A DNA stretch of 41,949 nt from an uncultured Clostridia bacterium (GCA_946186665.1 CAMHOE010000021.1:1-41949), one strand, 5' to 3'; counted from the first letter of the stretch, positions 9,811 to 17,082 are shown. Made by a program: numbers and translations. Notes: generated by a model not told the origin, from the sequence alone.

Positions 9811-9812
9811 TT

Positions 9813-11420
9813 TTAGCAAAGCACATCTTCACTTAACAAACCAATCCCTCTAAAGTAGATTTTAGGTTGACGCTTGCCGTCAGCCTTTTTTTCTTGGCTA
9901 ATAACGATATGGTCAATAAAGTCATCGACTATTTCCTTTGTCAGCTCTCCTATTTCGCCTTTTGTGCGATAACTGTCAACTACATCAAAGAAACCTTTCA
10001 TAGCTTCTCTTGTTTTTCCGAGATCTGTTATTTTCTTGTTGCAGTCTAAGATTTTTGCCATCAGTCTTTTTTGCTCTGAGCAGTATTCGGAAGAAAGCTT
10101 CTGAAACATTTCAAGAGAAATATTCCCTTTAACTTTGTCCTCATACAACGATTTAATGATCTGATCTATCTCGTCTGTTCTTTTTTGTGCGGACGAGATT
10201 TCTTTTTTTATTTCAGCCTGTGTCAGTCCGTTTTGCTTTTTTAACTCAGAGGATATGATCTTCTGAAATGCATCGGGACTTTTTCTTGCTGTTTCTAAAA
10301 GCTGATTAATCATTTTCAGAACAATATCTGCAAGAACCTTTTCGGTAATGTAGTGAGAAGTGCAGGAACTTTCTCTTATCATAAGTGCTTTGCGATAAGT
10401 GGAGCAAACATATGCTGCCGGATGATAATTCCGTGAACGGATAATCAACATTCTGTTGCCACAGTCTGAGCAGTAAGCTTCTTCAAATAGCACAGGGGTT
10501 TCAATAATTGCTCTGCGTCGTTTCTTACTCCTGAGCTGCTGCACTCTGTCAAAGAGTTCTCTGCTGATAATTGCTTCGTGTGTGCCCTCAAAAATCTTTA
10601 TCTCTTCAGGACTATTCTTGACAACAATCTTGCTGCACAGTCCCTTCTTGCGATAGCGGAAATTAACAGTGTCACCGCAGTATTCCTGTTTGCTCAAAAT
10701 TTGCGAAACTGTTTGTGCTGACCAAAGACATGGATTACGTTCTGCAATACTTCCTTCTTTGACTTTGCCTTTGTACGCTGTGGGATTTTTTATCCCGTTA
10801 GCAAAAAGATGATTTGCAATCTGCTGTACACCTTTTCCACTTGCACATAACTCAAAAATTTTCCTGACGACCGGAGCTGTTTCTTCATCAACAATCCATT
10901 GACCGTTTTCATCTTTTTGATAGCCATAAATCGTCCTCGTAGTCAATCGTTGTCCTGCGTTGCCTTTGCTTTCTATTACAGCCTTTTGCTTTTTGGCTAT
11001 ATCCTTTGCATAGAAGTCATTGATCAGATTATGGAACGGTGCAAATTCATTCGTTCCATTGATACTGTCAACATTGTCGGTTATGGAAATAAACCTGATA
11101 TTGTGTTCCAAGAAAAACTTCTCGGTATAGTATCCCACCTGATAGTAATTTCTTCCCAATCTGGACAGGTCTTTAACAATCACTGTGCCGACAATCTGAC
11201 TTTCGATATCTTCAATCATTCTCTGAAAATCAGGACGATCAAAGTTTGTTCCAGAAAAGCCATCGTCAACATAGAATTGACAATTTCCTAAGCCATTGTT
11301 AGCTGCATATTCCTCAAGAATTTGCTTTTGGTGGATTATGCTGTTACTGTCACCTTGCAGCTCATCGTCCAAGGACAGTCGAGCATAAAGTGCAGTAATT
11401 TTGTATTGTCCTGTTTGCAT
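9813..11420 (-). CDS. Large serine recombinase, TndX/TnpX-like integrase-excisionase
   Basis: A 535-residue site-specific recombinase, close to the size of TndX of Tn5397. The N-terminal resolvase domain begins ITALYARLSLDDE, with Ser16 the likely nucleophile, followed by VDDGFSGTNFDRPDFQRM and VIVKDLSRLGRNY. A recombinase domain (RTIYGYQKDENGQW) follows from about residue 165, then a zinc-ribbon-like stretch (YCSDCGNRM ... YVCSTYR) near 310-340, and a long coiled coil to about 470. It should catalyse integration and excision through the flanking repeats. AAAGGAGT precedes the ATG. Upstream at 11438-11465 is a motif shared with the rep operon. Confidence 0.93.
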   Translation of the reverse strand: MQTGQYKITALYARLSLDDELQGDSNSIIHQKQILEEYAANNGLGNCQFYVDDGFSGTNFDRPDFQRMIEDIESQIVGTVIVKDLSRLGRNYYQVGYYTEKFFLEHNIRFISITDNVDSINGTNEFAPFHNLINDFYAKDIAKKQKAVIESKGNAGQRLTTRTIYGYQKDENGQWIVDEETAPVVRKIFELCASGKGVQQIANHLFANGIKNPTAYKGKVKEGSIAERNPCLWSAQTVSQILSKQEYCGDTVNFRYRKKGLCSKIVVKNSPEEIKIFEGTHEAIISRELFDRVQQLRSKKRRRAIIETPVLFEEAYCSDCGNRMLIIRSRNYHPAAYVCSTYRKALMIRESSCTSHYITEKVLADIVLKMINQLLETARKSPDAFQKIISSELKKQNGLTQAEIKKEISSAQKRTDEIDQIIKSLYEDKVKGNISLEMFQKLSSEYCSEQKRLMAKILDCNKKITDLGKTREAMKGFFDVVDSYRTKGEIGELTKEIVDDFIDHIVISQEKKADGKRQPKIYFRGIGLLSEDVLC

Positions 11421-11437
11421 TTATATTACTCCTTTCC

Positions 11438-11465
11438 ACAAACAGGCAATCATTGAAATTCAGTT
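11438..11465 (+). promoter_or_regulatory. Shared 28-bp motif upstream of the recombinase gene
   Basis: ACAAACAGGCAATCATTGAAATTCAGTT here is nearly repeated, inverted, at 25808-25837 upstream of the rep operon. Both copies contain TGAAATTCA, a near-palindrome. Placement just before the first gene at each end suggests a common operator or a recombinase/accessory binding site. Confidence 0.35.
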
Positions 11466-11567
11466 GTTTCAATAAAATACCACAATCCTCTCCAAAATGC
11501 AAGCGAGGTTGTACAAATTAACGCACAGAGAGAAATATCCCTCTAATAACAAGCCGAAAAAAATGCG

Positions 11568-12162
11568 AAATCGCACCCCATGAAAACATATTTTTCTAAA
11601 AATTCGGCGTTTTGCACAAGTTGGAGATTTGTATATAGTGTAATATAACCGATTTTCTCAGCTTTAGCAGTATGCGTTTTCTCTTTCGGCAATACACCTG
11701 TCTGCTTATACCGTGCTTTTGAGCAAGCTTAGTATAATTCACTCTTTCACCCTCAAAAAAACATTCTGTAATAATCTGGTCTTCTTCGGCGGTCAGTTCC
11801 GACAATGCACGTTCAAGTGCAAGGTGCATATCTCTTGCTGTTATCATATCCTCTATCAGCGTGGGTGAGCTTTTGTCTTGCATATATCGTTCATCAAACC
11901 CGATAACTTTTCTTCTGCTCTTACCGTTGTCACGCTCATGCAAAATGTAACGTGATCGGCGATCCAACTGCCGTAATTTCCTTTGGAAATCCGGAGGATA
12001 AGATTTTATTTTTTCGTTGTCGTTCATTCTTTGTCTAACACTCCTCGCTACACATCGAACGAACATACAAATGATTGATGTATTAAGAATATCACATATA
12101 TTTGTGCAAATCAATAATTTTGAAGAATTTTACGTTTTTTTGTAAAACAGGGGGTGCGATTT
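11568..12162. repeat. 12-bp inverted repeat flanking the sigma-like gene
   Basis: AAATCGCACCCC at 11568-11579 is the exact reverse complement of GGGGTGCGATTT at 12151-12162. With one mismatch the match extends three more bases outward (CATGGGG against CAGGGGG). The two arms enclose the sigma-like gene and its upstream region. Confidence 0.5.
11596..12027 (-). CDS. Small sigma-70-like / sigma region 4 factor of the element
   Basis: A 143-residue basic protein. The C-terminal half reads ALSELTAEEDQIITECFFEGERVNYTKLAQKHGISRQVYCRKRKRIL, which has the form of a sigma region 4 helix-turn-helix. Similar small sigma-like proteins are common beside integrases in Tn916/Tn1549-type elements. I start at ATG 12027, preceded by AGGAG 13 nt upstream; a longer frame to 12114 has no site. 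It is likely to control recombinase or transfer genes. The gene is flanked by a 12-bp inverted repeat. Confidence 0.65.
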   Translation of the reverse strand: MNDNEKIKSYPPDFQRKLRQLDRRSRYILHERDNGKSRRKVIGFDERYMQDKSSPTLIEDMITARDMHLALERALSELTAEEDQIITECFFEGERVNYTKLAQKHGISRQVYCRKRKRILLKLRKSVILHYIQISNLCKTPNF

Positions 12163-12239
12163 TAAGGATTTTTCGGATTATTTATAGGAGGTTTTTAAGC
12201 CTGCGGCGGAAATCGGGATTTTACGGTTTTCAAGAATAG

Positions 12240-12330
12240 CAAGCACTGCGAAGTGTGTCACACTTCGCAAAAATGCCCTCCGTTCCGAAAGGCTCAGTGC
12301 TTGTTAGGGGACAGCCCCTAAGACCCCGTT
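12240..12330. other. oriT-like nested palindrome
   Basis: An outer inverted repeat, CAAGCACTG (12240-12248) and CAGTGCTTG (12295-12303), encloses a perfect 10-bp palindrome GCGAAGTGTG-T-CACACTTCGC (12248-12268). Just downstream is AGGGG-ACAG-CCCCT. The cluster lies right before mobC and the relaxase stub, where transfer origins of mobilisable elements are usually found. A further hairpin CGCTAAT-accg-ATTAGCG (12347-12364) sits immediately before the mobC ribosome site. The nick site is not identified. Confidence 0.5.
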
Positions 12331-12379
12331 AGACCTAAAGACTTTTCGCTAATACCGATTAGCGTTTGGAGGTGATTTT

Positions 12380-12724
12380 TTGAAAAATGATGTGAAAAGA
12401 GATGTTTACCTGACGATGAGAGTTACACCCGATGAAAAAGAATTTATTCTGAAAAAAGCACGGCTTGCACATAGCAGCTCCACAGGAGCATATCTACGCA
12501 AAATGGCTATCACGGGAGTCATAGTTAATTACGAAAATCAGGACTTGAAGAAACTGCGGAAATCTCTTGTCGGCATACAGAAGAACATCAATCAGATGGC
12601 AATCAGAGTTAATGCAACGTGCCGAATGTATGATGATGATTTTGATTATCTGAAAGAGGTGGTAAACGAAATATGGCAGTCACTAACGTCCATCCAATCC
12701 GTACTACTCTCTCTAAAGCAATAG
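12380..12724 (+). CDS. mobC: MobC-family relaxosome accessory protein
   Basis: A 114-residue protein of the plasmid mobilisation MobC family. The N-terminus (RDVYLTMRVTPDEKEFILKKA) resembles a ribbon-helix-helix DNA-binding segment. The middle carries the family motif LVGIQKNINQMAIRVNATC. MobC proteins bind oriT and help the relaxase reach the nick site. The start is TTG 12380, with GGAGGTGA 4-12 nt upstream. The next reading frame, a relaxase, starts inside its 3' end (12673), the usual mobC-relaxase overlap. That relaxase is truncated. Confidence 0.85.
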   Translation: MKNDVKRDVYLTMRVTPDEKEFILKKARLAHSSSTGAYLRKMAITGVIVNYENQDLKKLRKSLVGIQKNINQMAIRVNATCRMYDDDFDYLKEVVNEIWQSLTSIQSVLLSLKQ

Positions 12725-12780
12725 CGTATATTATGAATCCTGATAATGATATGGCTCATCAATCAGCGAAAGGGCAATAA
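12673..12780 (+). pseudogene. Relaxase N-terminal stub (35 residues)
   Basis: From ATG 12673 the translation begins MAVTNVHPIRTTLSKAIAYI and continues for about two more turns to a TAA at 12778-12780. This is the typical N-terminus of clostridial relaxase/mobilisation-nuclease proteins, which are normally several hundred residues long. The catalytic His-rich and Tyr motifs are absent because the sequence switches to an unrelated frame at about 12775. This looks like a deletion that fused the relaxase 5' end to the next gene, leaving the element without its own relaxase. Confidence 0.75.
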
Positions 12781-13045
12781 ACTGTACACTGTTGTATATG
12801 TGGACGGCAAATTCAAATTTGAGTGGGCAGCTACAGACTGTGACATCAGACGCAGATTTATGTGTCCATCTAAAAAGTGCATTGCAACCAAAAAGGAACT
12901 TGATAAAATCAGAAGCAAAAAACGCAGACAGGAAATAAAGGATGAATACACTTATGTTGCCTACTCTCCATTTTGGACTTCGTTTAAACGATTGAAGAAA
13001 CACCTTGTTGAAAACAATGATTTTATATCCATTGTAGAGGACTGA
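12746..13045 (+). CDS. Hypothetical basic protein, probably 5'-truncated
   Basis: A 99-residue frame. Its first ~10 residues are relaxase DNA read out of frame; from NKLYTVVYVDGKFKFEW on it looks like genuine, Lys/Arg-rich protein with a Cys pair (MCPSKKC) and aromatic SPFWTSFKRLKKHL. No clear ribosome site precedes ATG 12746. I infer the 3' part of a larger element gene joined to the relaxase stub. Six bases separate its stop from the following gene. The function is not recognised. Confidence 0.4.
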   Translation: MIWLINQRKGNKLYTVVYVDGKFKFEWAATDCDIRRRFMCPSKKCIATKKELDKIRSKKRRQEIKDEYTYVAYSPFWTSFKRLKKHLVENNDFISIVED

Positions 13046-13050
13046 TTAAA

Positions 13051-14337
13051 ATGAAATGGGACGGCACAGCGTATGCAAACGAAATTAAACGAGGTTTATT
13101 TCTCTTGTTAACCGATTCAGAAATACAAAAGGCACGGTTTCTGAGTCATAAGGAATATACCGAGTTGTTTAAACAACATATTGGTCAGCATCACGCATTC
13201 GGTGGAATAGCTCTTGAAAAATGCTTTGTTCCATATCAGATAATGTGCAAGTCTGACCAAATAGAAATTGATTTAAAGCGACCTCTCAATAATTCAGGTG
13301 ATACTGTTATTTCAATGTCATGGAGTATGGCAGCAAGGCATATCAGATACTGGGTTAAGGAAGAATATAAGCAAAAACAGGAAATGGAGGGAAGTACAAT
13401 GACACAATTCAATTTCGGGGCAATGATGTCACAGGAAAACCAAATCAAGCAGATACCTGTCGATATGCTTGTTCCGTATCACAACCATAAATTCACGCTG
13501 TATGAAGGTGAACGACTTGACGATATGGTCGAGAGTATCCGCAAAAACGGAGTTATGACACCTATTGTCGTTCAGCCTTTGGAAGATGGGAACTATGAAA
13601 TTCTGATCGGGCATAACCGTTGGAATGCTTCAAAGATAGCCGGACAAGAGTGTGTTCCGGCTATAATCAAAGAAAATCTGACGGAAGAAGAAGCCGAGAT
13701 TTATGTTATTGAGAGCAATCTTCTTCAGAGAGGATTTAACGAACTGAAAACATCGGAACAAGCACAGGTGCTTGCACTTCGCTATGAAAGTATGTTTTCT
13801 CAAGGCAAGCGTAATGACATTATCAACGAGCTTTTAGAGCTTGAGGGCAAGGCAGATCAGAAGCAGAAACACAATTCAAGAGAAGCGGTCGGTGCAGAAT
13901 ACGGCTTAAGCAGAAATACCGTTGCAAGGCTTCTCCGTGTAGACAAGCTGCATGACGGACTGAAAAATTGGGTAGATAACGGTGAATTGTCAGTCAGAGC
14001 TGCGGTGGAACTGTCATATCTCAGCTACGATGAGCAGGAACAGCTTTACAAAACCAACACAGACTATTCGACAGGGGGAATGTCAAGGAAGATCAGCGAG
14101 AAAACAGCGAAGCAGCTCAGAACTGCTGCCGAACAGAATGGAGTATCCAACCGGATGAACAGTATCCTGAGTGGAGAAGAAAAAGAGAAAAAAACGTCAG
14201 GCAAATCCGTTAAGATTGATGATGAGGTTTTTAACAAATACTTTACCAATATCGATAAAAAAGAAATAAGCTACATAGTGGAGAAAGCATTAGAAATGTA
14301 TTATGCTTCAACCAAAGTGGTATTGTCGAAAATGTGA
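13051..14337 (+). CDS. ParB/RepB/Spo0J-family protein with a ~116-residue N-terminal extension
   Basis: A 428-residue frame. From about residue 134 (IKQIPVDMLVPYHNHKFTLYEGERLDDMVESI) it is a ParB/Spo0J domain with the nucleotide-binding GHNRWNAS near residue 190, then a KorB-like helix-turn-helix (REAVGAEYGLSRNTVARLLRV, ~275-297) and a C-terminal helical part. ParB proteins bind centromere-like sites and use CTP. No ParA is present, so a regulatory or stability role is possible. An internal ATG at 13399 with a very good GGAGGGA site would give a normal-length ParB of 312 residues. The preceding 116 residues (MKWDGTAYANEIKRGLFLLL...) then would be a separate or translationally linked segment. 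Confidence 0.8.
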   Translation: MKWDGTAYANEIKRGLFLLLTDSEIQKARFLSHKEYTELFKQHIGQHHAFGGIALEKCFVPYQIMCKSDQIEIDLKRPLNNSGDTVISMSWSMAARHIRYWVKEEYKQKQEMEGSTMTQFNFGAMMSQENQIKQIPVDMLVPYHNHKFTLYEGERLDDMVESIRKNGVMTPIVVQPLEDGNYEILIGHNRWNASKIAGQECVPAIIKENLTEEEAEIYVIESNLLQRGFNELKTSEQAQVLALRYESMFSQGKRNDIINELLELEGKADQKQKHNSREAVGAEYGLSRNTVARLLRVDKLHDGLKNWVDNGELSVRAAVELSYLSYDEQEQLYKTNTDYSTGGMSRKISEKTAKQLRTAAEQNGVSNRMNSILSGEEKEKKTSGKSVKIDDEVFNKYFTNIDKKEISYIVEKALEMYYASTKVVLSKM

Positions 14338-14351
14338 TACCATGATATAAT
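14323..14351 (+). promoter_or_regulatory. Promoter for the membrane-anchored protein gene
   Basis: TTGTCG, 17 bp, TATAAT. It overlaps the end of the ParB-like gene and lies 34 bp before the next ATG, so the following two genes can be transcribed separately. Confidence 0.55.
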
Positions 14352-14384
14352 CATACTAAAATACTATAATAGGAGTGCTGTAAA

Positions 14385-15257
14385 ATGAAAAGGATTATCA
14401 GAAAAATGGTTTGTGTGGCTGTTGTGTTGAGTGTTTGCCTGACAGCTTTGTCCGCAACGGTTTTTGCAAGAACTAAGCTGTATGGGCTTACAAAAGACGA
14501 AGTGTTTGATTGTATATGGCACAAGATAACACAGTCCTCGGATGGATTAAAAGCTTCATTGATGTATGATGAATGTAAAGAGTATGTTGCCGAAACCGAC
14601 TTTGACCATTTGGATTTTGATGATACAGATGGTTTTAACGACTTTATGAAGTGGTACAAAAACAAACTTGATGGAGTTGAAATACTGCCATATAGTGAAA
14701 AGATAATAGAGTATCTAAAAGAAAATCCTGATGCGGATCTGATATGGTCGTCTTATGGTGTCTATGATAAGAATATACAGGTTGAAACAGAAGATAATAT
14801 GAACGCTTCTAAAAAAAATAATCTGTATATGCAATACGATCAAAAGAATATTTCCAATATCCTGATTTGGACTTACGATTCGGAAACCAATAATTTTATA
14901 TGCAAAAATGATGCCGGAGAAATAGTCCGGAAGGTATATGCCTATAGCAAACCTTATTATTCTAATTCAGAATCAGAAGCAAGCGATAATAAGCAAAACA
15001 GTGTTTCAAATCTCAGCAATACGGACAATGTACTTGAAGAAAAAGCAGCAGACGAAGCCATAGAGGAGTCTGAAACTGACATGAATGAATCGGATAGCGG
15101 TATAGTTGTTGATTATGCTGAAGAACAGGCAGAAGAGATTTCAGAGAGCGGAAATGCCGGCGATAATACCACTGCGATTATCATTATCATAAGCGGTGTT
15201 GTCATTGTTGGAGTATTCGCTTTCCTGATCATCAGACAGAAAACGAAGAAGGTGTAA
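14385..15257 (+). CDS. Secreted, C-terminally membrane-anchored protein of unknown function
   Basis: A 290-residue protein with a signal peptide (KMVCVAVVLSVCLTALSATVFA, likely cut after AFA-like ...VFA at about residue 28) and a C-terminal hydrophobic segment (TTAIIIIISGVVIVGVFAFLII) followed by RQKTKKV. The extracellular part is acidic; residues ~190-255 are Ser/Asn/Glu-rich and probably disordered. No LPXTG motif is present, so anchoring is by the transmembrane helix. It has its own promoter and an AGGAG site. I do not recognise a family. It belongs to the element cargo and might act at the cell surface. Confidence 0.7.
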   Translation: MKRIIRKMVCVAVVLSVCLTALSATVFARTKLYGLTKDEVFDCIWHKITQSSDGLKASLMYDECKEYVAETDFDHLDFDDTDGFNDFMKWYKNKLDGVEILPYSEKIIEYLKENPDADLIWSSYGVYDKNIQVETEDNMNASKKNNLYMQYDQKNISNILIWTYDSETNNFICKNDAGEIVRKVYAYSKPYYSNSESEASDNKQNSVSNLSNTDNVLEEKAADEAIEESETDMNESDSGIVVDYAEEQAEEISESGNAGDNTTAIIIIISGVVIVGVFAFLIIRQKTKKV

Positions 15258-15260
15258 TGT

Positions 15261-15683
15261 ATGAATAACAAAGTTTTCAGCAAAACAAGAGCAAATCCCA
15301 GTCTTGCCTACTGTTACATAGAGGAATGTATCAACGAGCCTGATAACAAGATGTACCGTTATTATCACTGGGACAGCAAGCATAGAATTTATTCCAAACG
15401 AACATTGAGAATGGACGAAGCAAGGCTTGTCAATTACCTGATGTATCAGAAGCCCGATTACCTGTTGCAGCTGCTCAACGAGTGCCGTCTTTATAGCTAT
15501 ATCCTGCGGAAAGTCAGAGCATACAACAAAGCTGTTGACAGTCAGACCAGTGAGCTTTGCAAAGATGATCAGGAAATGCAGCTTGCACTCAGACTCGGTG
15601 ATATGGACAAGTACGAAGCATTGGAACGAAGCAATAGACACAAAGCAGAGGAAATGCTCAGAGATAGTTTTTACGCAGCATAA
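15261..15683 (+). CDS. Hypothetical element protein, 140 residues (3' part duplicated downstream)
   Basis: A small basic, Tyr-rich protein starting 3 nt after the preceding stop, with AAGGTG before the ATG, so it is probably cotranscribed. The C-terminal part reads LALRLGDMDKYEALERSNRHKAEEMLRDSFYAA. A diverged copy of just this C-terminal coding segment reappears at about 17452-17567 without a 5' end. The general form (short, helical, near the end of a transposon operon) recalls TnpV-type transposon proteins, but I cannot assign it to that family. A GC hairpin follows. Confidence 0.6.
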   Translation: MNNKVFSKTRANPSLAYCYIEECINEPDNKMYRYYHWDSKHRIYSKRTLRMDEARLVNYLMYQKPDYLLQLLNECRLYSYILRKVRAYNKAVDSQTSELCKDDQEMQLALRLGDMDKYEALERSNRHKAEEMLRDSFYAA

Positions 15684-15952
15684 CAAAACAGCCGCCCAAA
15701 TCGGGCGGCTTAAGCTATGCCTTAAAATCGTCTGTAAGGCGGTTTTGATTTCATTTGACAAACTTTACTCATTTGCTTCTAAAAGCCGCCAGAGGGCTTC
15801 TGAGAGTATTTGACGGCTATTCTATGTTATTGTTGTTGCGGTGATTATGTTTGTTCTTCTCCTGACTGCTTTCAGGCTCTTGCCGTTTGGAGGTGTGCTT
15901 ATGACCGAGTATAGCTTTTTTTCCAAAATAGAATGGTTCTTGCGGTTTCTGC
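15568..15952. repeat. Imperfect direct repeat, copy A
   Basis: This ~385-bp stretch covers the 3' end of the 140-residue gene, its terminator and the 3' end of the ToxN-like gene. It matches 17452-17840 (copy B) along nearly its whole length with many substitutions and small indels. The homology crosses stop codons and intergenic DNA, so it reflects DNA duplication rather than protein convergence. Confidence 0.8.
15690..15708 (+). terminator. GC hairpin after the 140-residue gene
   Basis: GCCGCCC-aaatc-GGGCGGC starts 7 nt after the stop codon. The following T-run is weak (TTAAGC), so termination may be partial. A degenerate copy lies at 17574-17593 in the duplicated segment. Confidence 0.5.
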
Positions 15953-16554
15953 TGTGAAGCAGTTTCCTGTGGCTTTGATGGTAACGATGAATGTACTGTT
16001 TCGCTGACAAGAAAAGCGTGTTTTGTAAGGTATCTGTCCAAAGCAGCTTCTAATCTCTGAAAATTGCAGCACCTTCTGACGAGATTTCTATTCTGTTCGG
16101 CAGATTCTGTTACTAGCCTATAAACCTTATTGGCTCTGTTTTGAATGACAGAAATATTATTTCTGCACCAACTAAGCTGATCTATCATAAGTCTCTTCCT
16201 ACAAAGAGTGTCCGGCGAATCTGTTTCATATAAAGTTAAGTCTATTCTTCTTATAATTGTTTCGTCAACAGGAATCATGTTGTTGATGTTTAGTATACCG
16301 ATAGTCTTGGGTGCACCATGTTCATCCTTAACTGAAGAATCCTGTATTTTTATAAAATCAACTTGACTTTTTTTATTAAATTTGGATTTGTTAGGGGATG
16401 TCAATGGAATACAATACTTCTTTTTATCCAGAACAACAATTATTCCTATAAATGGTCGTGTGTCTTTATGAATCTGAGGAGATACTGACATTACTTTATC
16501 ATCGGCATTATGCATCTCTCTTATAAATTTTTTATCTATGTAATACAAATGCAA
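15817..16554 (-). CDS. toxN: ToxN/AbiQ-family endoribonuclease, toxin of a type III system
   Basis: About 245 residues. LYYIDKKFIREMHNADDKV followed by RPFIGIIVVLDKKKYCIPLTSPNKSK, FIKIQD and IGILNINNMIPVDETIIRRIDL is the order of conserved blocks in ToxN/AbiQ toxins, which cut RNA and are held inactive by a repeat-containing antitoxin RNA. The antitoxin repeats and terminator lie directly upstream. After ~residue 185 comes a basic tail (FGKKAILGHK...QEPESS...NNNNIE) not expected in ToxN and shared with the protein at 17.7-18.9 kb. The start is uncertain. An ATG at 16620 lies inside the terminator hairpin. The ATG with a good GGATGAT site (16568) is out of frame and stops after 10 codons. TTG 16554 is the first plausible in-frame start. 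Confidence 0.8.
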   Translation of the reverse strand: MHLYYIDKKFIREMHNADDKVMSVSPQIHKDTRPFIGIIVVLDKKKYCIPLTSPNKSKFNKKSQVDFIKIQDSSVKDEHGAPKTIGILNINNMIPVDETIIRRIDLTLYETDSPDTLCRKRLMIDQLSWCRNNISVIQNRANKVYRLVTESAEQNRNLVRRCCNFQRLEAALDRYLTKHAFLVSETVHSSLPSKPQETASQQKPQEPFYFGKKAILGHKHTSKRQEPESSQEKNKHNHRNNNNIE

Positions 16555-16583
16555 ATCGTGTATTTCATATGGATCATCCTTTT

Positions 16584-16618
16584 TGAAAAATAAAAAGGGC
16601 TGCGAACAATCACAGCCC
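16584..16618 (-). terminator. Terminator between antitoxin RNA and toxN
   Basis: On the minus strand GGGCTGTG-attgtt-CGCAGCCC is followed by TTTTTATTTTT. Type III systems characteristically have such a leaky terminator between the antitoxin repeats and the toxin gene, setting the RNA-to-toxin ratio. Confidence 0.85.
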
Positions 16619-16634
16619 AAAATCCTTTTTGCAC

Positions 16635-16750
16635 GGTAGGGTTCCCGTCTTTAACCACTCCCAATTATTTTATATGGTAGGGTTCCCATCTTTAACCACT
16701 CCCAATTATTTTATATGGTAGGGTTCCCATCTTTTTAACCACTCCCAATT
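16635..16750 (-). repeat. Antitoxin tandem repeats (3 x 41 nt)
   Basis: GGTAGGGTTCCC on the plus strand begins at 16635, 16676 and 16717. The units differ by one base (GTCTTT / ATCTTT) and by a TT insertion in the last. There are no spacers of variable sequence, so this is not a CRISPR array. Confidence 0.9.
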
Positions 16751-16838
16751 TAGCACGGTAAGGAATTGACCGCTAACAACACGTTTGATTGGAATTGATT
16801 TACATCACACGGAAAACCAATCTCTTCTTGTCAGTATT

Positions 16839-16867
16839 ATTATATGTCATCTTTCTGAAAAAATCAA
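16839..16867 (-). promoter_or_regulatory. Promoter P1 (antitoxin-toxN)
   Basis: TTGATT, 17 bp, TATAAT on the minus strand. The spacer TTTTTCAGAAAGATGACA is nearly shared with four other promoters at 17054, 17314, 19173 and 19443, all in the same direction. Confidence 0.85.
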
Positions 16868-16911
16868 TAGTTTTATTTTACAACTTAGCAAAATAATCAT
16901 TCATCCAAATA

Positions 16912-17047
16912 AATAAGGGAGGAAGCACACAACTTTCTCCCTCTTGTTATGATTGCTTTCAGTCTTCCCTCATAGTGGCGAGCACTAATAGCAACAGTCT
17001 TCTCTCATAGTGGTGAGCACTAATAGAATGTGCAATCATCATTCATC
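16912..17047 (-). ncRNA. Orphan antitoxin-like RNA with two 35-nt repeats
   Basis: Driven by promoter P2, this ~135-nt RNA contains two tandem units (16957-17026, period 35 nt) beginning CTATTAGTGCTC and ending GAAGACTG, differing at only a few bases in the 32-nt core. The two units are enclosed by ATGATTGC and GCAATCAT, a perfect 8-bp inverted repeat that could form a closing stem. It ends in a hairpin AGGGAG...CTCCCT (16916-16942) followed on the minus strand by TTATTTATTT. The layout equals a type III antitoxin, but no toxin gene follows: the next element is promoter P1. Confidence 0.65.
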
Positions 17048-17053
17048 AAGTAT

Positions 17054-17082
17054 ATTATATGCCATCTTATCGAAAAAATCAA
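17054..17082 (-). promoter_or_regulatory. Promoter P2 (orphan repeat RNA)
   Basis: TTGATT, 17 bp, TATAAT, with spacer TTTTTCGATAAGATGGCA. Homology to the promoter at 19173-19201 extends upstream through TTTTCTGTATTTTC and TTGTACA. Confidence 0.8.

Larger units (their letters stand above)
16584..16832 (-). ncRNA. toxI: Type III antitoxin RNA (ToxI-like), three 41-nt repeats
   Basis: The transcript from the promoter at 16839-16867 holds a unique leader and then three tandem units with a 41-nt period (16635-16750). Each unit reads AATTGGGAGTGGTTAAAGA then TGGGAACCCTACC and an AT-rich linker; the first-transcribed unit has a 2-nt insertion. Known ToxI-type antitoxins have two to six units of about 35-45 nt, which fold as pseudoknots and are cut out by the toxin. 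GGTT and AACC within each unit could form one of the stems. No reading frame of note runs through it. Confidence 0.85.

Noticed and set aside
16599-16620. ATG at 16620 as the toxN start
   Set aside because: The first codons would form the terminator hairpin and its T-run, and ToxN proteins begin close to the LYYIDKK-like block.
16635-16750. Three regularly spaced repeats that could be read as a short CRISPR array
   Set aside because: The whole 41-nt unit repeats, with no variable spacers and no cas genes, and a ToxN-family gene follows a terminator: this is a type III antitoxin.
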